A DNA stretch of 49,895 nt from CAYGLF01 sp964350945 (GCA_964350945.1 CAYGLF010000010.1:1-49895), one strand, 5' to 3'; positions 25,967-34,336 are shown, counted from the first letter of the stretch. The notes: generated by a model from the letters alone, not told the origin. Translations and numbers: made by a program.

Positions 25967-26853
25967 AGTCGATTTGACTGTGAGCTACATAGTAAGCTCT
26001 TTTTTGAATAAGTTGTCCATTCTCTACAAAACATTCCCTAGGAACAGCCTCCATATCGATAGTTCCAACTAATCCTTTTAAAGCTAGTGCTGAGGCTTTC
26101 GTATTTAGGTTTAGAGTTTCCTGGAAATTTTCTAATCGGTGCTCAATCCATTCCTTTGGGGGAGCTTTAAAACTTGATTTTCTTTGATACTCAAGTCCAC
26201 TAACCTCTTCTTTTATTTTTTCTGAGCGATTTTCAGCATCTGTGATTGCTTCAGATACAACCTTGGAGAAATTACCTGCTTTAATGAAGTTTAAAAGGTT
26301 TTGGAGTTCTTTTTGAACTTTATCAAATTGACATTTTTTATGTTTTAGTTCTTCAGGTAGTTCATTAAGTGATTTATTGATTTCTTTTTCTAAGTTTTCG
26401 TAAACATATTTGAGATTTTCAGCAGTCAAAATTCGTTCTTTTAGATTTTGGAGAATATGTGGTTCAGCTTTCTTCCTTTGTATCATAAGCTTGTTCGAGC
26501 ATGTTTTTCGTTTGTTATTGTAACAACCATAGTAGCCGCCACCTTTACCACTCACTTGAACCATTGCGCCTGCACAAGCCTTGCATTTTAAAAGACCTGC
26601 AAGTAGATGATTAGGGCTTGTGTGAACGTAACTCTTAAAACTTCCTTTAGTTTTTTCCGACATTGGCCAAGAGCCATTTATGTCTTTCCAACGTTGGAGA
26701 GCCTTTTCCCAGGTATCTTTATCAATGATGATCAGTTCTTCTTTGAATATGGCAATCTGTTCGCTTTTATCACGATCAACCTTTCTTCTTCTTCCCGAAA
26801 TAGGGTCTGTTACATTTTTATGCTTTCTCCATGCCCAGTTCCCAGTATATTTT

Positions 26854-27393
26854 TCATTTTTTAAGTTCAAAAATTAAAGCTTTAAAAATTTGATTGCCTA
26901 TATTTTTGTAGGAATTCAACTCCAAACTGCCATCATATTCATAGATACCTGCTTCCCAAGTTTCTTCAACTATTTTCCCATGACTATTGATAGATAACAA
27001 GCGATTAAACTCTGTTAATATTACAATCATTCCAGGAAATGGGTGATTGTGCAAGGGAACCGTTTCACTAGGTTGAATATGTGAATGTAGGATTCGTATA
27101 TGGTCATTTTCAAAAAGCTTCTTGTGCCACTTTTCAGCTATGTGGGTTGCCTCGTATTCATTAATTTCTGAAGTTTTAATATTTCCAAAAGAGGCTAAAC
27201 GTTGTTGTAGTTCTCTTGCTAATTCTTTGTTTTTTATGAGGGAGTTATAGTCTTTTCCTAACTTTTCAAGAGAGTGTATGTCAATATCAAATCTTGAGTT
27301 TAAAAAGAGACTTAAAGAATCACAGTATAGTGAACTTTGAAAGTATTCAGGAGTGTTTGATATTAGTTCTGCAATCTTCATCTCTTCTTGCAT
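26854..27393 (-). CDS. Cupin-type (cysteine-dioxygenase-like) protein
   Basis: 179 residues. The C-terminal half carries a cupin barrel with metal-binding pattern HSHIQPSETVPLHNHPFPG and a later acidic segment YEYDG. The N-terminal half is helical. This layout suits a small cysteine dioxygenase-like or other cupin metal enzyme, but no specific substrate can be assigned. The ATG at 27393 lacks a Shine-Dalgarno sequence; an ATG four codons later has a purine-rich one too close. The 3' end overlaps the recombinase fragment by 17 bases, so the cupin gene marks where the element was cut. It is probably island cargo. Confidence 0.6.
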   Translation of the reverse strand: MQEEMKIAELISNTPEYFQSSLYCDSLSLFLNSRFDIDIHSLEKLGKDYNSLIKNKELARELQQRLASFGNIKTSEINEYEATHIAEKWHKKLFENDHIRILHSHIQPSETVPLHNHPFPGMIVILTEFNRLLSINSHGKIVEETWEAGIYEYDGSLELNSYKNIGNQIFKALIFELKK

Positions 27394-27484
27394 TTTAAAA
27401 TGCTATTAAACCCAATCAACTGAAATTTTCACATGTCCCATGTTTTATATATTGAAACAAAAAAAAGAGCAAAAGATAACTTTT

Positions 27485-27913
27485 TTACTTTTGAGCTACT
27501 ACTTCTATTAAAGGGCGGTTTGTCGACAATATATTTTTTCTTTCAAAATCATCAGACAGATTTTCTTCATACATTTTGATCTGTTTAATCTGAAAACCCG
27601 CTCTAAAAAGAAATGAAGAAATAGAATATTCATCATGAAAGTAGCGCTTATAGATTTTGTTATTGACGACATATGTCGTCAATCCTGTGCTTGGGTTAGG
27701 CACTACGCCTTGGGCCGATATGTAGGTTTTAGATCTTACGACAATAAAAACATGACCCCCTCTCACCAAAATACGATTTAATTCAGATAGAGCGGAGATA
27801 AGTTCGTTTTTTGTAAGATAGTGTAGAACTAAGCGTGCATATATAAAATCAAAATGCTGATCTGGATAGGGTAATGGTTGGCTAATATCTTCAATTTCAA
27901 TGCAATAGAAGAA
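27485..27913 (-). pseudogene. SAM-dependent methyltransferase, 5' end missing
   Basis: The open frame from 27913 to 27485 gives the C-terminal two thirds of a class I methyltransferase: CIEIEDISQPLPYPDQHFDF, then IYARLVLHYLTKNELISALS and LNRILVRGGHVFIVVRS, the typical post-motif II/III region. The part with the glycine-rich SAM motif I is absent; a TAA at 27916-27914 closes the frame, and no start codon with a ribosome site is available. It is joined at its 5' side to an unrelated fragment. The gene is dead. Confidence 0.75.
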
Positions 27914-28063
27914 TTAGTCATTCCTAAATGGCTCAATTCTTTGATTCTCGTTGCAAGTAGTTGGTAAATAGGTATAGATTCATGGCATGGAATTTTGATT
28001 TCTAACGGAATCATTGAAAAGGTTCGAATTCGTAGCGAACAGGTTCTGTATTTTTTAAGCTAT
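27895..28063 (-). pseudogene. Fragment possibly from a recombinase C-terminus (HTH-like)
   Basis: A frame open from about 28063 encodes PLEIKIPCHESIPIYQLLAT, RIKELSHLGMTNSSIALKLK and then enters the methyltransferase remnant in a wrong frame. The second block looks like a helix-turn-helix (KELSHLGMTNSSIALKL). In my memory similar segments end some serine recombinases, but this is not firm. An ATG at 28014 exists without a ribosome binding site. I read it as a scrap joined to the methyltransferase remnant near 27900. Confidence 0.35.
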
Positions 28064-28092
28064 TGAATTGATGATGATATGAATTTCCCTTA

Positions 28093-28187
28093 AACAGGGT
28101 GCAACTAATGAAACAGGTAGCCTCTCGTGAGAGACGGTAGACATAAAATATAAAAATGCACTATTAATTCATCGTCTTAACCCTGTT
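28093..28187 (+). repeat. Inverted repeat pair in the leader of the release-factor-like gene
   Basis: AACAGGGT (28093-28100) and ACCCTGTT (28180-28187) could pair across 79 bases. The right arm is followed by a T-rich run just before the release-factor-like gene. Inside lies a small hairpin, TCTC-GTGA-GAGA, with a GNRA-type loop. It may be a structured leader, a small RNA with terminator, or an element end. Confidence 0.35.
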
Positions 28188-28207
28188 GTTTTTTTTGGAA
28201 AAGGGAA

Positions 28208-28618
28208 ATGCCTATTAGAAAAGAAAAGCTAGATGCTCTCTATCAAAGAATGGCAGAGCTTGGCATTTTAGAAGATGATCTTATTGAGAAATTTATTCTT
28301 GGTTCAGGTAAGGGAGGGCAAAAGGTCAATAAAAGTGCTGTTTGCGTCTATCTGAAGCATGTTCCGACTAAAATAGAAGTAAAGTGCCAAGAAGATCGCT
28401 CTCGTGCAATGAATCGCTTTCTTGCTCGCAGAAAGCTTTGTGAGCAAATTGCTACAAAAATACAATTAGAGAAAACTGCAAAGCAGCAAATGATTGAAAA
28501 GGTGAGGCGTCAGAAAAAAAAGCGCACCAGACGATCTAAGGAGAAAATGCTTCAGGAAAAGAAAAATAGATCGGAACTCAAATCTCACCGCTCTTTGCCA
28601 AAGCAAGAGGATCTATAA
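28208..28618 (+). CDS. Release-factor-like ribosome rescue protein (GGQ domain only)
   Basis: 136 residues consisting of the peptidyl-tRNA hydrolase domain of class I release factors. The catalytic motif is GSGKGGQKVNKSAVCVYLKH (Gly-Gly-Gln near residue 37). A very basic tail rich in Lys and Arg (about 98-136) would bind rRNA. There is no codon-recognition domain, so it should free stalled ribosomes, like ArfB or the mitochondrial C12orf65 type. The tail and the GGQ surroundings are closer to the C12orf65-like group than to ArfB proper. The ATG follows a purine-rich AAGGGAA. It sits alone at the edge of the decayed island. Confidence 0.88.
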   Translation: MPIRKEKLDALYQRMAELGILEDDLIEKFILGSGKGGQKVNKSAVCVYLKHVPTKIEVKCQEDRSRAMNRFLARRKLCEQIATKIQLEKTAKQQMIEKVRRQKKKRTRRSKEKMLQEKKNRSELKSHRSLPKQEDL

Positions 28619-28697
28619 AAACTGTCAATTTGGGTATTCTTAGCAGCCACAAGCTTAACCACAATGCAAAGTAAAGAAGATCCCAGATCAGATGATC

Positions 28698-29561
28698 CTA
28701 CGAGTCTCTCCAACTGGTGTAGCACAAGTAGTTCCAAGCCAAAAATGTGATTTGCTTAAGTTTGCTTTGGAATTGTTGAGATTGAAGCGCAAAAAAATTA
28801 AAGTTAGGCTCTTTGAGGTGTTCTATCCATTGGACCTTCCCAGCTTTATTTACTAAGTTGATGACAAAATCAATGCAGTTATTGTTTATAACTTTATAGA
28901 TACCCTCCTTTAAAGAGGCATCGTCTAGTTGCCCTGTTAAAATAGCTCTTTGTCCCATATAATGGACAGTTTCAGCGTATTTTATGGCCTTCAAAACTTG
29001 GTTAGGAGTAGCTCTAATCGTAACGCTTTTACAAGTATCACTTCCGAAATAGGAGCACTCCCAATCTGCCTTTGAGTCATCGACGACTTTTCCAGGTACT
29101 TTATATGTCCCTTTATGGTGCAGATCATAAGCCATAAAGGGCGCGTTCGATATTTTCAGCCCTGAAAACCCCCTTCCAGCACCTTTTGCTAAGTTTTTAC
29201 CTGAGTACTTCCCTCCAAGGGTTGCAGGGAAGGGCATGCTTAATAAACCTGCTAATATGCTCGACTGTAAAGCAACATCCGCATATCTAAAAAGTTGTCT
29301 TAATTGTAGATACCATCTTGGAAAATTGTCAGGATCAAACTTTTGATCCATAATTTCTTCTTGCTTTTGCTCCAGATCAGTCGAAATGGAACAAGGGTAA
29401 AATCCAAGAGTCTCTTTAATACCTAAAATTTCACAAGCAATTTTAACGTATCCGTGACCTGTGCCAATTACCGGTGTAATCGAACAGTCAAAAGTGTGAT
29501 GGTCAAAATACGAAGAGTTTAAAAAGCTTGGGCAGCTTGGTAATTGGCTGACTGCATGCAT
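28698..29561 (-). CDS. Papain-like (permuted NlpC/P60 or LRAT-like) putative effector
   Basis: 287 residues without a clear signal peptide. Near the N-terminus is GTGHGYVKIACEILG followed by LGFYPCS; near the C-terminus (about 224-236) is NNNCIDFVINLVN. A conserved His early and an Asn-Cys late, with GFYP between, is the layout of circularly permuted NlpC/P60-like proteins (LRAT, DUF4105-like), also used as toxin domains. The predicted catalytic residues are His near 36 and Cys near 227. The middle part has a hydrophobic segment, SILAGLLSMPFPATLGG. It may act on amides or lipids. The ATG has AAGGAAA nine bases upstream. It is monocistronic, next to other effector candidates. Confidence 0.6.
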   Translation of the reverse strand: MHAVSQLPSCPSFLNSSYFDHHTFDCSITPVIGTGHGYVKIACEILGIKETLGFYPCSISTDLEQKQEEIMDQKFDPDNFPRWYLQLRQLFRYADVALQSSILAGLLSMPFPATLGGKYSGKNLAKGAGRGFSGLKISNAPFMAYDLHHKGTYKVPGKVVDDSKADWECSYFGSDTCKSVTIRATPNQVLKAIKYAETVHYMGQRAILTGQLDDASLKEGIYKVINNNCIDFVINLVNKAGKVQWIEHLKEPNFNFFALQSQQFQSKLKQITFLAWNYLCYTSWRDS

Positions 29562-29766
29562 TATAAATTTTCCTTTATAGTTAGAGTAATATTTCTTATA
29601 ATATAGAAATTATAATTAAGACTTATTAAGAATTCATTCTTTTTTATTAAGAAGCCAAATTTTTATTTGAATAGACTGGTGATTTGATCAAATATTTACA
29701 AAATTGGTGCAATCTTTATATTTCCTTAATTTTTATGCTGTTAAATTGTTAGGTATTATTATGAGA

Positions 29767-29792
29767 AGTATAGGAAACTAGTATAGGAAACT
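29767..29792 (+). repeat. Perfect 13-bp tandem duplication before the ankyrin gene
   Basis: AGTATAGGAAACT occurs twice with no gap (29767-29779 and 29780-29792). The second copy places a GGAAA purine stretch as the likely ribosome binding site seven bases before ATG 29797. A six-codon frame (from 29761) ends in the first copy. Confidence 0.85.
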
Positions 29793-29796
29793 TAAA

Positions 29797-32010
29797 ATGC
29801 TTATAGATCAATTGCTGAAATCAGAACAATTCAAACAATTCATTAAAGAAAAAGCCCATACTTGGTTGCCGGCCTATTTCTCTCGCTATGAGCTGACTCC
29901 TGAAGAGCGTTTATTGAACATGAAAAAGGATGCTTTGCAAAAGGCATTGGTTGATACTGATCCGAGTAAGCTAGAAGAGCTTTTAGATCTTTTCCCTGAG
30001 CTAGTCAACCAACCTTTAAATAATGGTGAGCTTGCAATCAACTTTGCTGTTAAACAGAATCTGGTTCATACGATTAGTATGCTTCTTGAAAAAGGAGCAG
30101 ACCCAAAAGCAAAAGACAGATCAGGTTTAAACTCCATCGACATCGCTCTACAAAAACGTGATAAGGTTCTTTTTTCACAGTTAGTTTCCAATGCAACTTC
30201 TATGAATGATTCGGATGCTTTTATCAAAGCACTAGATAGTACGGTGGTAACAGGTGTTTCAGCAAGTCACTGTTTGGACAATCTTAAACTAGAGGTTAAA
30301 GCAGCGACAGCAGAGTTACTTTCTTTAAAGTTTGAATCAGAGAAGAATGAAAGCGCTGTTGAAGCTCTTACCAAAAGTTTTGAAAAGAGAGACCTTCTTA
30401 GGAAGCAAAAAATGCTGTTTCAAACCATCTTAGCTGGCAACTTTGTTTCATTTAAGCAGAATGCAAAAAAAGAGGATATCGAAGCGCTTTTTAAAGAAGT
30501 TGGTTCAGAAAATCTTTTAAAAGCAGCTGTTTTAGGAGGATCCTTAATTTTAGATCAAATCTTAAAAATGGGAATTAAATTTGATAAACATTTAGGCGAT
30601 AGTACGACACACCCACTTCGCTTCGCTTTTAATTCAAACGATCCTATTGAGACTTTTATCCCTCTTTTTGAAAAATTTGATTTTGATATTCACTCTGTCG
30701 CCTCTGTACATCGTGATGCTGGGTCAATGCCTAGGTTTTACCCAGAACTAGATGAAGTCTCTTACTTTCAGCTCATGGTTTTTCAAAAACTTAAAAATGC
30801 TCAAGATATGGATCCTATTGCTGTCACCGGATGGGATATTGCTTTTGCAACTTTTTCTCTTTGTAGTTTCTTAGTCAATTACAATCATCAAATTGTACCG
30901 ACGACTCTAATCCCGTTTATTAGATTAGGGCTCAACTGTTCGAACTATATACAAGCAATTTCACTTCTTGTTTTTAAGTTAAGCTACACCAGAGAAGGGA
31001 AGCTAGACCAGGCGTTTAAACAGCTGATGACTCACTACATGGTCTCACAATTTTTCCCTGTGCGTATTTACTATGCGGGGATGACTCTTTATTCTGCATT
31101 TAAAACATGTTACGATCATAGGTATCGTTCTTACCAAGATCTTTGTAAAAAGCTCATTGTTCAAGTGCCTGCTGCTACCGAAGTGGTTCACTATACTGCA
31201 AGTTCCGTATACCCTCGTATTAAAGCTATATATGAAAGTTATTTTGGAGGTGTTAAGGAGACTCACTATAATTTCAATACACCACCCCCGCCACCCCCGC
31301 CTTCAGATCGAAATCTTAAAAACAATGGGTCTATGGGCAGCAGTCTAGTTAAAAACAGGAGAGATTTTTTTGAGCAACATCTTGAAAACACGCCTTTTAT
31401 GAAACAGTTTGGTGAGGAAAGTGCTGAAGCTACCAGGTATAAGCCTGCTCCAGACCAAGAGGGCTCTCAAACCTTAGCAGGTCCAACTGTTACAGGGACG
31501 GTCTTTCAGGGAAATCAATGGGCATATGCTCCCGCTAGAGGGCAAGAGCCGTTAAATGTGAAGACAGCTTCTGCAGCGATAGAACTTGGCAAGCAGTTTC
31601 ACCAAGATACGGCGTGGTACAAAGAAATTGAAGGGACACCCTTGGAGAGAATGTATAATGACATCCACTTTCAAGCAGCTGCTACTGGATCTATCAAAAA
31701 TTATAATGATGGATTTTCTCTAGAAGGGGCTTTTAGGGTCGATCTGAAAGGGCGGAGTGCTTTTGAGGATTTTGTCAGGACGCTCATTGAGGGGGGGGCT
31801 CGTTTTGAGCTTGCCAATGCTAACAAGAAAGCTATTGAGGCTTCGAAAGGGACTATTGCTCAAAAGATGGCTGATGGCTTAGATTGCCTCATTACTGGGC
31901 GTAATAAAGCTTGTAAAGCTGCAGAGCAGGCGACAAAAGAAGCGTTCGAATCTATGGGGAGTCGTCGCGGTAAGCAGGCTGATAAAGCACCTCTTTTAGA
32001 TCAAAAGTAG
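29797..32010 (+). CDS. Ankyrin-repeat protein with hydrophobic segments and polyproline run (effector candidate)
   Basis: 737 residues. Ankyrin-type repeats lie at about 65-135 (INFAVKQNLVHTISMLLEKG is one unit), with weaker units to about 300. A coiled-coil-like part follows at about 150-210. Two hydrophobic stretches lie at about 340-410 (FATFSLCSFLVNYNH and TTLIPFIRLGL onward), then a polyproline run (TPPPPPPPS, near 492), and a charged Gly/Ala-rich C-terminal region. Ankyrin domains are a usual mark of chlamydial and Legionella proteins that act in the host. No signal peptide is visible, so type III secretion is the likely route. The ribosome site lies in a perfect 13-base tandem duplication just upstream. 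Confidence 0.75.
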   Translation: MLIDQLLKSEQFKQFIKEKAHTWLPAYFSRYELTPEERLLNMKKDALQKALVDTDPSKLEELLDLFPELVNQPLNNGELAINFAVKQNLVHTISMLLEKGADPKAKDRSGLNSIDIALQKRDKVLFSQLVSNATSMNDSDAFIKALDSTVVTGVSASHCLDNLKLEVKAATAELLSLKFESEKNESAVEALTKSFEKRDLLRKQKMLFQTILAGNFVSFKQNAKKEDIEALFKEVGSENLLKAAVLGGSLILDQILKMGIKFDKHLGDSTTHPLRFAFNSNDPIETFIPLFEKFDFDIHSVASVHRDAGSMPRFYPELDEVSYFQLMVFQKLKNAQDMDPIAVTGWDIAFATFSLCSFLVNYNHQIVPTTLIPFIRLGLNCSNYIQAISLLVFKLSYTREGKLDQAFKQLMTHYMVSQFFPVRIYYAGMTLYSAFKTCYDHRYRSYQDLCKKLIVQVPAATEVVHYTASSVYPRIKAIYESYFGGVKETHYNFNTPPPPPPPSDRNLKNNGSMGSSLVKNRRDFFEQHLENTPFMKQFGEESAEATRYKPAPDQEGSQTLAGPTVTGTVFQGNQWAYAPARGQEPLNVKTASAAIELGKQFHQDTAWYKEIEGTPLERMYNDIHFQAAATGSIKNYNDGFSLEGAFRVDLKGRSAFEDFVRTLIEGGARFELANANKKAIEASKGTIAQKMADGLDCLITGRNKACKAAEQATKEAFESMGSRRGKQADKAPLLDQK

Positions 32011-32254
32011 ATCAAGATTTTTTAAGGGTTTGAGGATATTCTATGTTAGATTTTTTTAAATCGGTATTCTTGATGATGCGCGGGCATCTTAGGTATACTC
32101 TTTTGTCAGGAATTGAGATCTAGCTAGCCAAAGGTGGAAAATTCGGCAGCTGTTGGAACTTAGAAATTCTTTATTAATTCTTAATATTAAATTTCTATAA
32201 TTGGCGCCTAAATATTATGGATACGATTATAATTAAAAAAAAAGGAATTTTATT

Positions 32255-32599
32255 ATGACTACAGCAACAAATGGGATGCCCCATTCTCAGGGTATTATTT
32301 ATGTGCAGCAACCAGTAAAAGAAGAAGGTAAAAACCTGATAGAAGGTGCTCTATGGGGGGTGAATGGCCTGGTTAATATTGGAGCTGCTATAGCATCTAT
32401 TGCGGGTCTTGCGGCACTTGATTCAATGGCTTTTGGAGCTTTTGTAGCAGCTAATGCTTCAGGAGCAATGCCACCTGAAGCATTAGTGGCTAGCTCGGTT
32501 GGTTTGGCAGCTTTGAATGTATTAGGCTATTATGTGGTTAAAGCAGAAGCCTCTATTGCAGGGAAATCATTTACACACATGCTTAACACCATTTACTAA
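32255..32599 (+). CDS. Small Inc-like hydrophobic protein
   Basis: 114 residues. The N-terminus (about 1-30) is polar; then two hydrophobic helices pair as a hairpin, about 38-58 (NGLVNIGAAIASIAGLAALD) and about 75-98 (EALVASSVGLAALNVLGYYV), with a polar tail. This bilobed hydrophobic layout is what defines inclusion-membrane (Inc) proteins of Chlamydiae, which insert in the vacuole membrane after type III secretion. Sequence identity cannot prove it. AAGGAA precedes the ATG by seven bases. It stands downstream of the ankyrin protein with its own AT-rich promoter region. Confidence 0.6.
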   Translation: MTTATNGMPHSQGIIYVQQPVKEEGKNLIEGALWGVNGLVNIGAAIASIAGLAALDSMAFGAFVAANASGAMPPEALVASSVGLAALNVLGYYVVKAEASIAGKSFTHMLNTIY

Positions 32600-32635
32600 A
32601 AGCTAGGGGACTTGAAAAGTTTAAGGGAGTGGTAT

Positions 32636-33058
32636 TTATCGGCCTTTATTTTTCTCTTTTCGTTTTTTAGACTTTAGAGAAAATTGTTCTTGTTTTTGCC
32701 GCTCCTTTTCTTGTTTGCTTAAGCTTTTGCGCTCCAGTTTGTTGCTTTCAAGGAGTTCTCGCATGTAATCTTGCGCATGGGTTGAAGGCTTATTTTCTTT
32801 TTTGACTTTTTCCATTTCTTTGCGCACTTCTCTTTGTAGCCGCTTAGGGTTCATACGCTTAATTTCAAGTTTAAATTCGACAGGATCCCCAAAACGAAGT
32901 TCGTCAAAGTGGTTTAAAACAAACTCATAAAGCTCTGGGTCGGTTGGTTCTTTACCAAAAATTTTACGGGCAACTTGGTATCCAACTTTATCAGTACGTT
33001 CAAAAAGAGCTATCCAGAGCGACTTTTCTATGTAAACAGTACTTTTAATCGTAAGCAT
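32636..33058 (-). CDS. YjdF-family (DUF2992-like) protein
   Basis: 140 residues. The N-terminal domain with STVYIEKSLWIALFERTD, then VARKIFGKEPTDPELYEFVL and FDELRF, is the YjdF family seen in Firmicutes, followed by a strongly basic helical tail (KERQKQEQFSLKSKKRKEKN). In Bacillus yjdF is controlled by a riboswitch answering aromatic compounds; I see no such RNA in the 240 bases upstream here. Function of the family is unsettled. The ATG lacks a Shine-Dalgarno sequence. A gene of this kind in a chlamydia suggests transfer. Confidence 0.75.
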   Translation of the reverse strand: MLTIKSTVYIEKSLWIALFERTDKVGYQVARKIFGKEPTDPELYEFVLNHFDELRFGDPVEFKLEIKRMNPKRLQREVRKEMEKVKKENKPSTHAQDYMRELLESNKLERKSLSKQEKERQKQEQFSLKSKKRKEKNKGR

Positions 33059-33303
33059 TCAATTTTTGGGAGTTAGGTGAAAGAGGTGGCTTTTGAACCA
33101 TTCATTATTAAAAAAACGCACTTGTGATGTCAAGAGCGATGTGTTGGTAATCTTCGAATAGTTAGTTGTTGCCAAAATAACTAATAAGACCATACCTATA
33201 TTGAACCTTATAGGATTGGACACCCTTTTTCAAGCAGCTGCATTTGTATTGAGTGCATTGTTGTAAAAGTGCTAAAGTATTCTTTTAATCGAGGCGAAGG
33301 ACA

Positions 33304-33963
33304 ATGGATTTACTGGTTGCCGGCAGTTTAGAAGACATCCTTCATGGGACTGTATCTTATAAGACTCTCTTTGAAATCCATCCCGATCAGTGGGTTTCAG
33401 GGCTAGGGGCTGACATGAGAATGATTGAGGGTCAATCAGTGGTCGCTGAAAGTGTCTTGATAGATCATCAAGTCCATTCATTTTGCCCACAGGCATCTTG
33501 GCAAGAAAGTAAGGTGATTAAGACTCCATTTTATTTTGGTATTACTGAGAGGCTAAAGAATAAACTCTCGATCCATTCCCCTATTTTGTTAGAAGAATTT
33601 TTTGACGATCAAATTCAAGAGTATCCAGATGGTTTTATCTTACGCGGTGAGGTCTATTTCTCCGCTCTAGAAGCGATCTATTTAAAAAAGCCAACTATCT
33701 ATGGAGAGAGGTTGGTTGACTATTCGCAAAAATATGTTTGTAAAAAAGACTTTAAAAATTGTGTTTCCTCTATTTTCGGAGTGGTTTCATCGGATTACGA
33801 TGAACGCATTTTCTACGAGCACCCCTTTGAGAAAAAAAGGAGCCTGTTATTTACTCATGTACATGCCAAAATTGAAGAAAAGGTGGTGCATGTGCTGATG
33901 CACTCAGAGCTTGCCAAAGGAGAGTTTTGGGTAGAACCTCTAGATGAAATCTGTGCACTTTGA
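33304..33963 (+). CDS. Divergent acetolactate-decarboxylase-like protein
   Basis: 219 residues. The order of short features follows AlsD: SLEDILHGTVSYKTLFEHP-like start, GLGADMRMIEGQSVVAE, KTPFYFGIT at about 78-86, and THVHAKIEEKVVHVLMHSE near the C-terminus. In AlsD two histidines separated by one residue and a third about ten residues later bind zinc; here HVH and a His nine residues on fit. AlsD turns acetolactate into acetoin. I saw this by eye and call it a fold-level hint. The ATG at 33304 has GAAGGA just upstream. Its last 80 bases are duplicated at 37476. Confidence 0.5.
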   Translation: MDLLVAGSLEDILHGTVSYKTLFEIHPDQWVSGLGADMRMIEGQSVVAESVLIDHQVHSFCPQASWQESKVIKTPFYFGITERLKNKLSIHSPILLEEFFDDQIQEYPDGFILRGEVYFSALEAIYLKKPTIYGERLVDYSQKYVCKKDFKNCVSSIFGVVSSDYDERIFYEHPFEKKRSLLFTHVHAKIEEKVVHVLMHSELAKGEFWVEPLDEICAL

Positions 33964-34336
33964 TTATAGGCAATCTAACACGCGTTTTAAGCGCTTCGTT
34001 GAAAAGAATCCAAATATCAAAATAAATCCCCAGAGCGCGGCAAAACTTGCCCAGAATGGAAGGTAGCCAGACTGCCCAATAATTGCTGCCCGTGAAATTT
34101 CCATGGTATAAGATAGTGGGTCGATCAGAAGGAGCACTCCCACCCATTTAGAAAGCTTTTGAACTGTGATAAAGGCCAGTACAAGTTGAACCCAATGGAT
34201 TTGCCCTAGCTAAAGTTGTTCCCAAAAAATGGCTTCCCCCACAAAATAAAGGGGGATAGAGAGAAGTGCTGACTGCATTGCCCATGATAGAGCGAAGTAG
34301 GAAAAAATAGCTGTAGATGAAATGGGGAGCATTAAC
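33880..34336. repeat. Left copy of a duplicated block flanking the autotransporter
   Basis: Matches 37476-38067. Block 1 is 33880-34162 against 37476-37758 (283 bases), and block 2 is 34163-34336 against 37894-38067 (174 bases). The left copy lacks 135 bases (exactly 45 codons) and has many point changes. It contains the end of the decarboxylase-like gene and part of the permease. Confidence 0.95.
33964..34336 (-). pseudogene. Dead partial copy of the ABC-2 permease
   Basis: This is the degenerate homologue of the intact permease at 37560-38336. It retains the C-terminal end and a middle part. It lacks about 90 N-terminal residues and an internal 45-codon stretch, and has a TAG stop where the intact gene has CAG (near 34211). 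It cannot make a functional protein. Because it follows the complete decarboxylase-like gene, it shows the old gene order before the duplication. Confidence 0.9.

Larger units (their letters stand above)
25788..26870 (-). pseudogene. Large serine recombinase lacking its catalytic domain
   Basis: 360 codons from a TTG without ribosome binding site. It opens inside the Recombinase domain (LKNEKYTGNWAWRKHKN, with DPISGRRRKV), continues with the zinc ribbon (LLKCKACAGAMV, then GCYNNKRKTCSNK) and a long coiled coil (about 150-225). The N-terminal resolvase domain with the catalytic Ser, about 200 residues, is missing; the cupin gene occupies that place. The C-terminal 45 codons are antisense to tRNA-Ser, giving CRRRWDSNPRYVFTYTRFPS. 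Integrases of this kind sit at the element end next to the tRNA, so this is the scar of an integrated element. It is not functional as it stands. Confidence 0.85.

Noticed and set aside
25810..26034. Second reverse frame through tRNA-Ser
   Set aside because: Alternative-frame shadow of the recombinase tail and tRNA.
31045..31266. Reverse frame in the ankyrin gene
   Set aside because: Shadow frame; no ribosome site and no protein features.
32043..32123. Open frame of 26 codons (MLDFFKSVFLMMRGHLRY onward) after the ankyrin gene
   Set aside because: Short, with only a modest upstream GAGGATA and no family; likely chance, though a fragment cannot be excluded.
33851..34147. 98-codon reverse frame over the dead permease and its duplicate at 37474-37743
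   Set aside because: It is kept only because the DNA is duplicated; it is a shadow frame of the permease copy and not a protein family.
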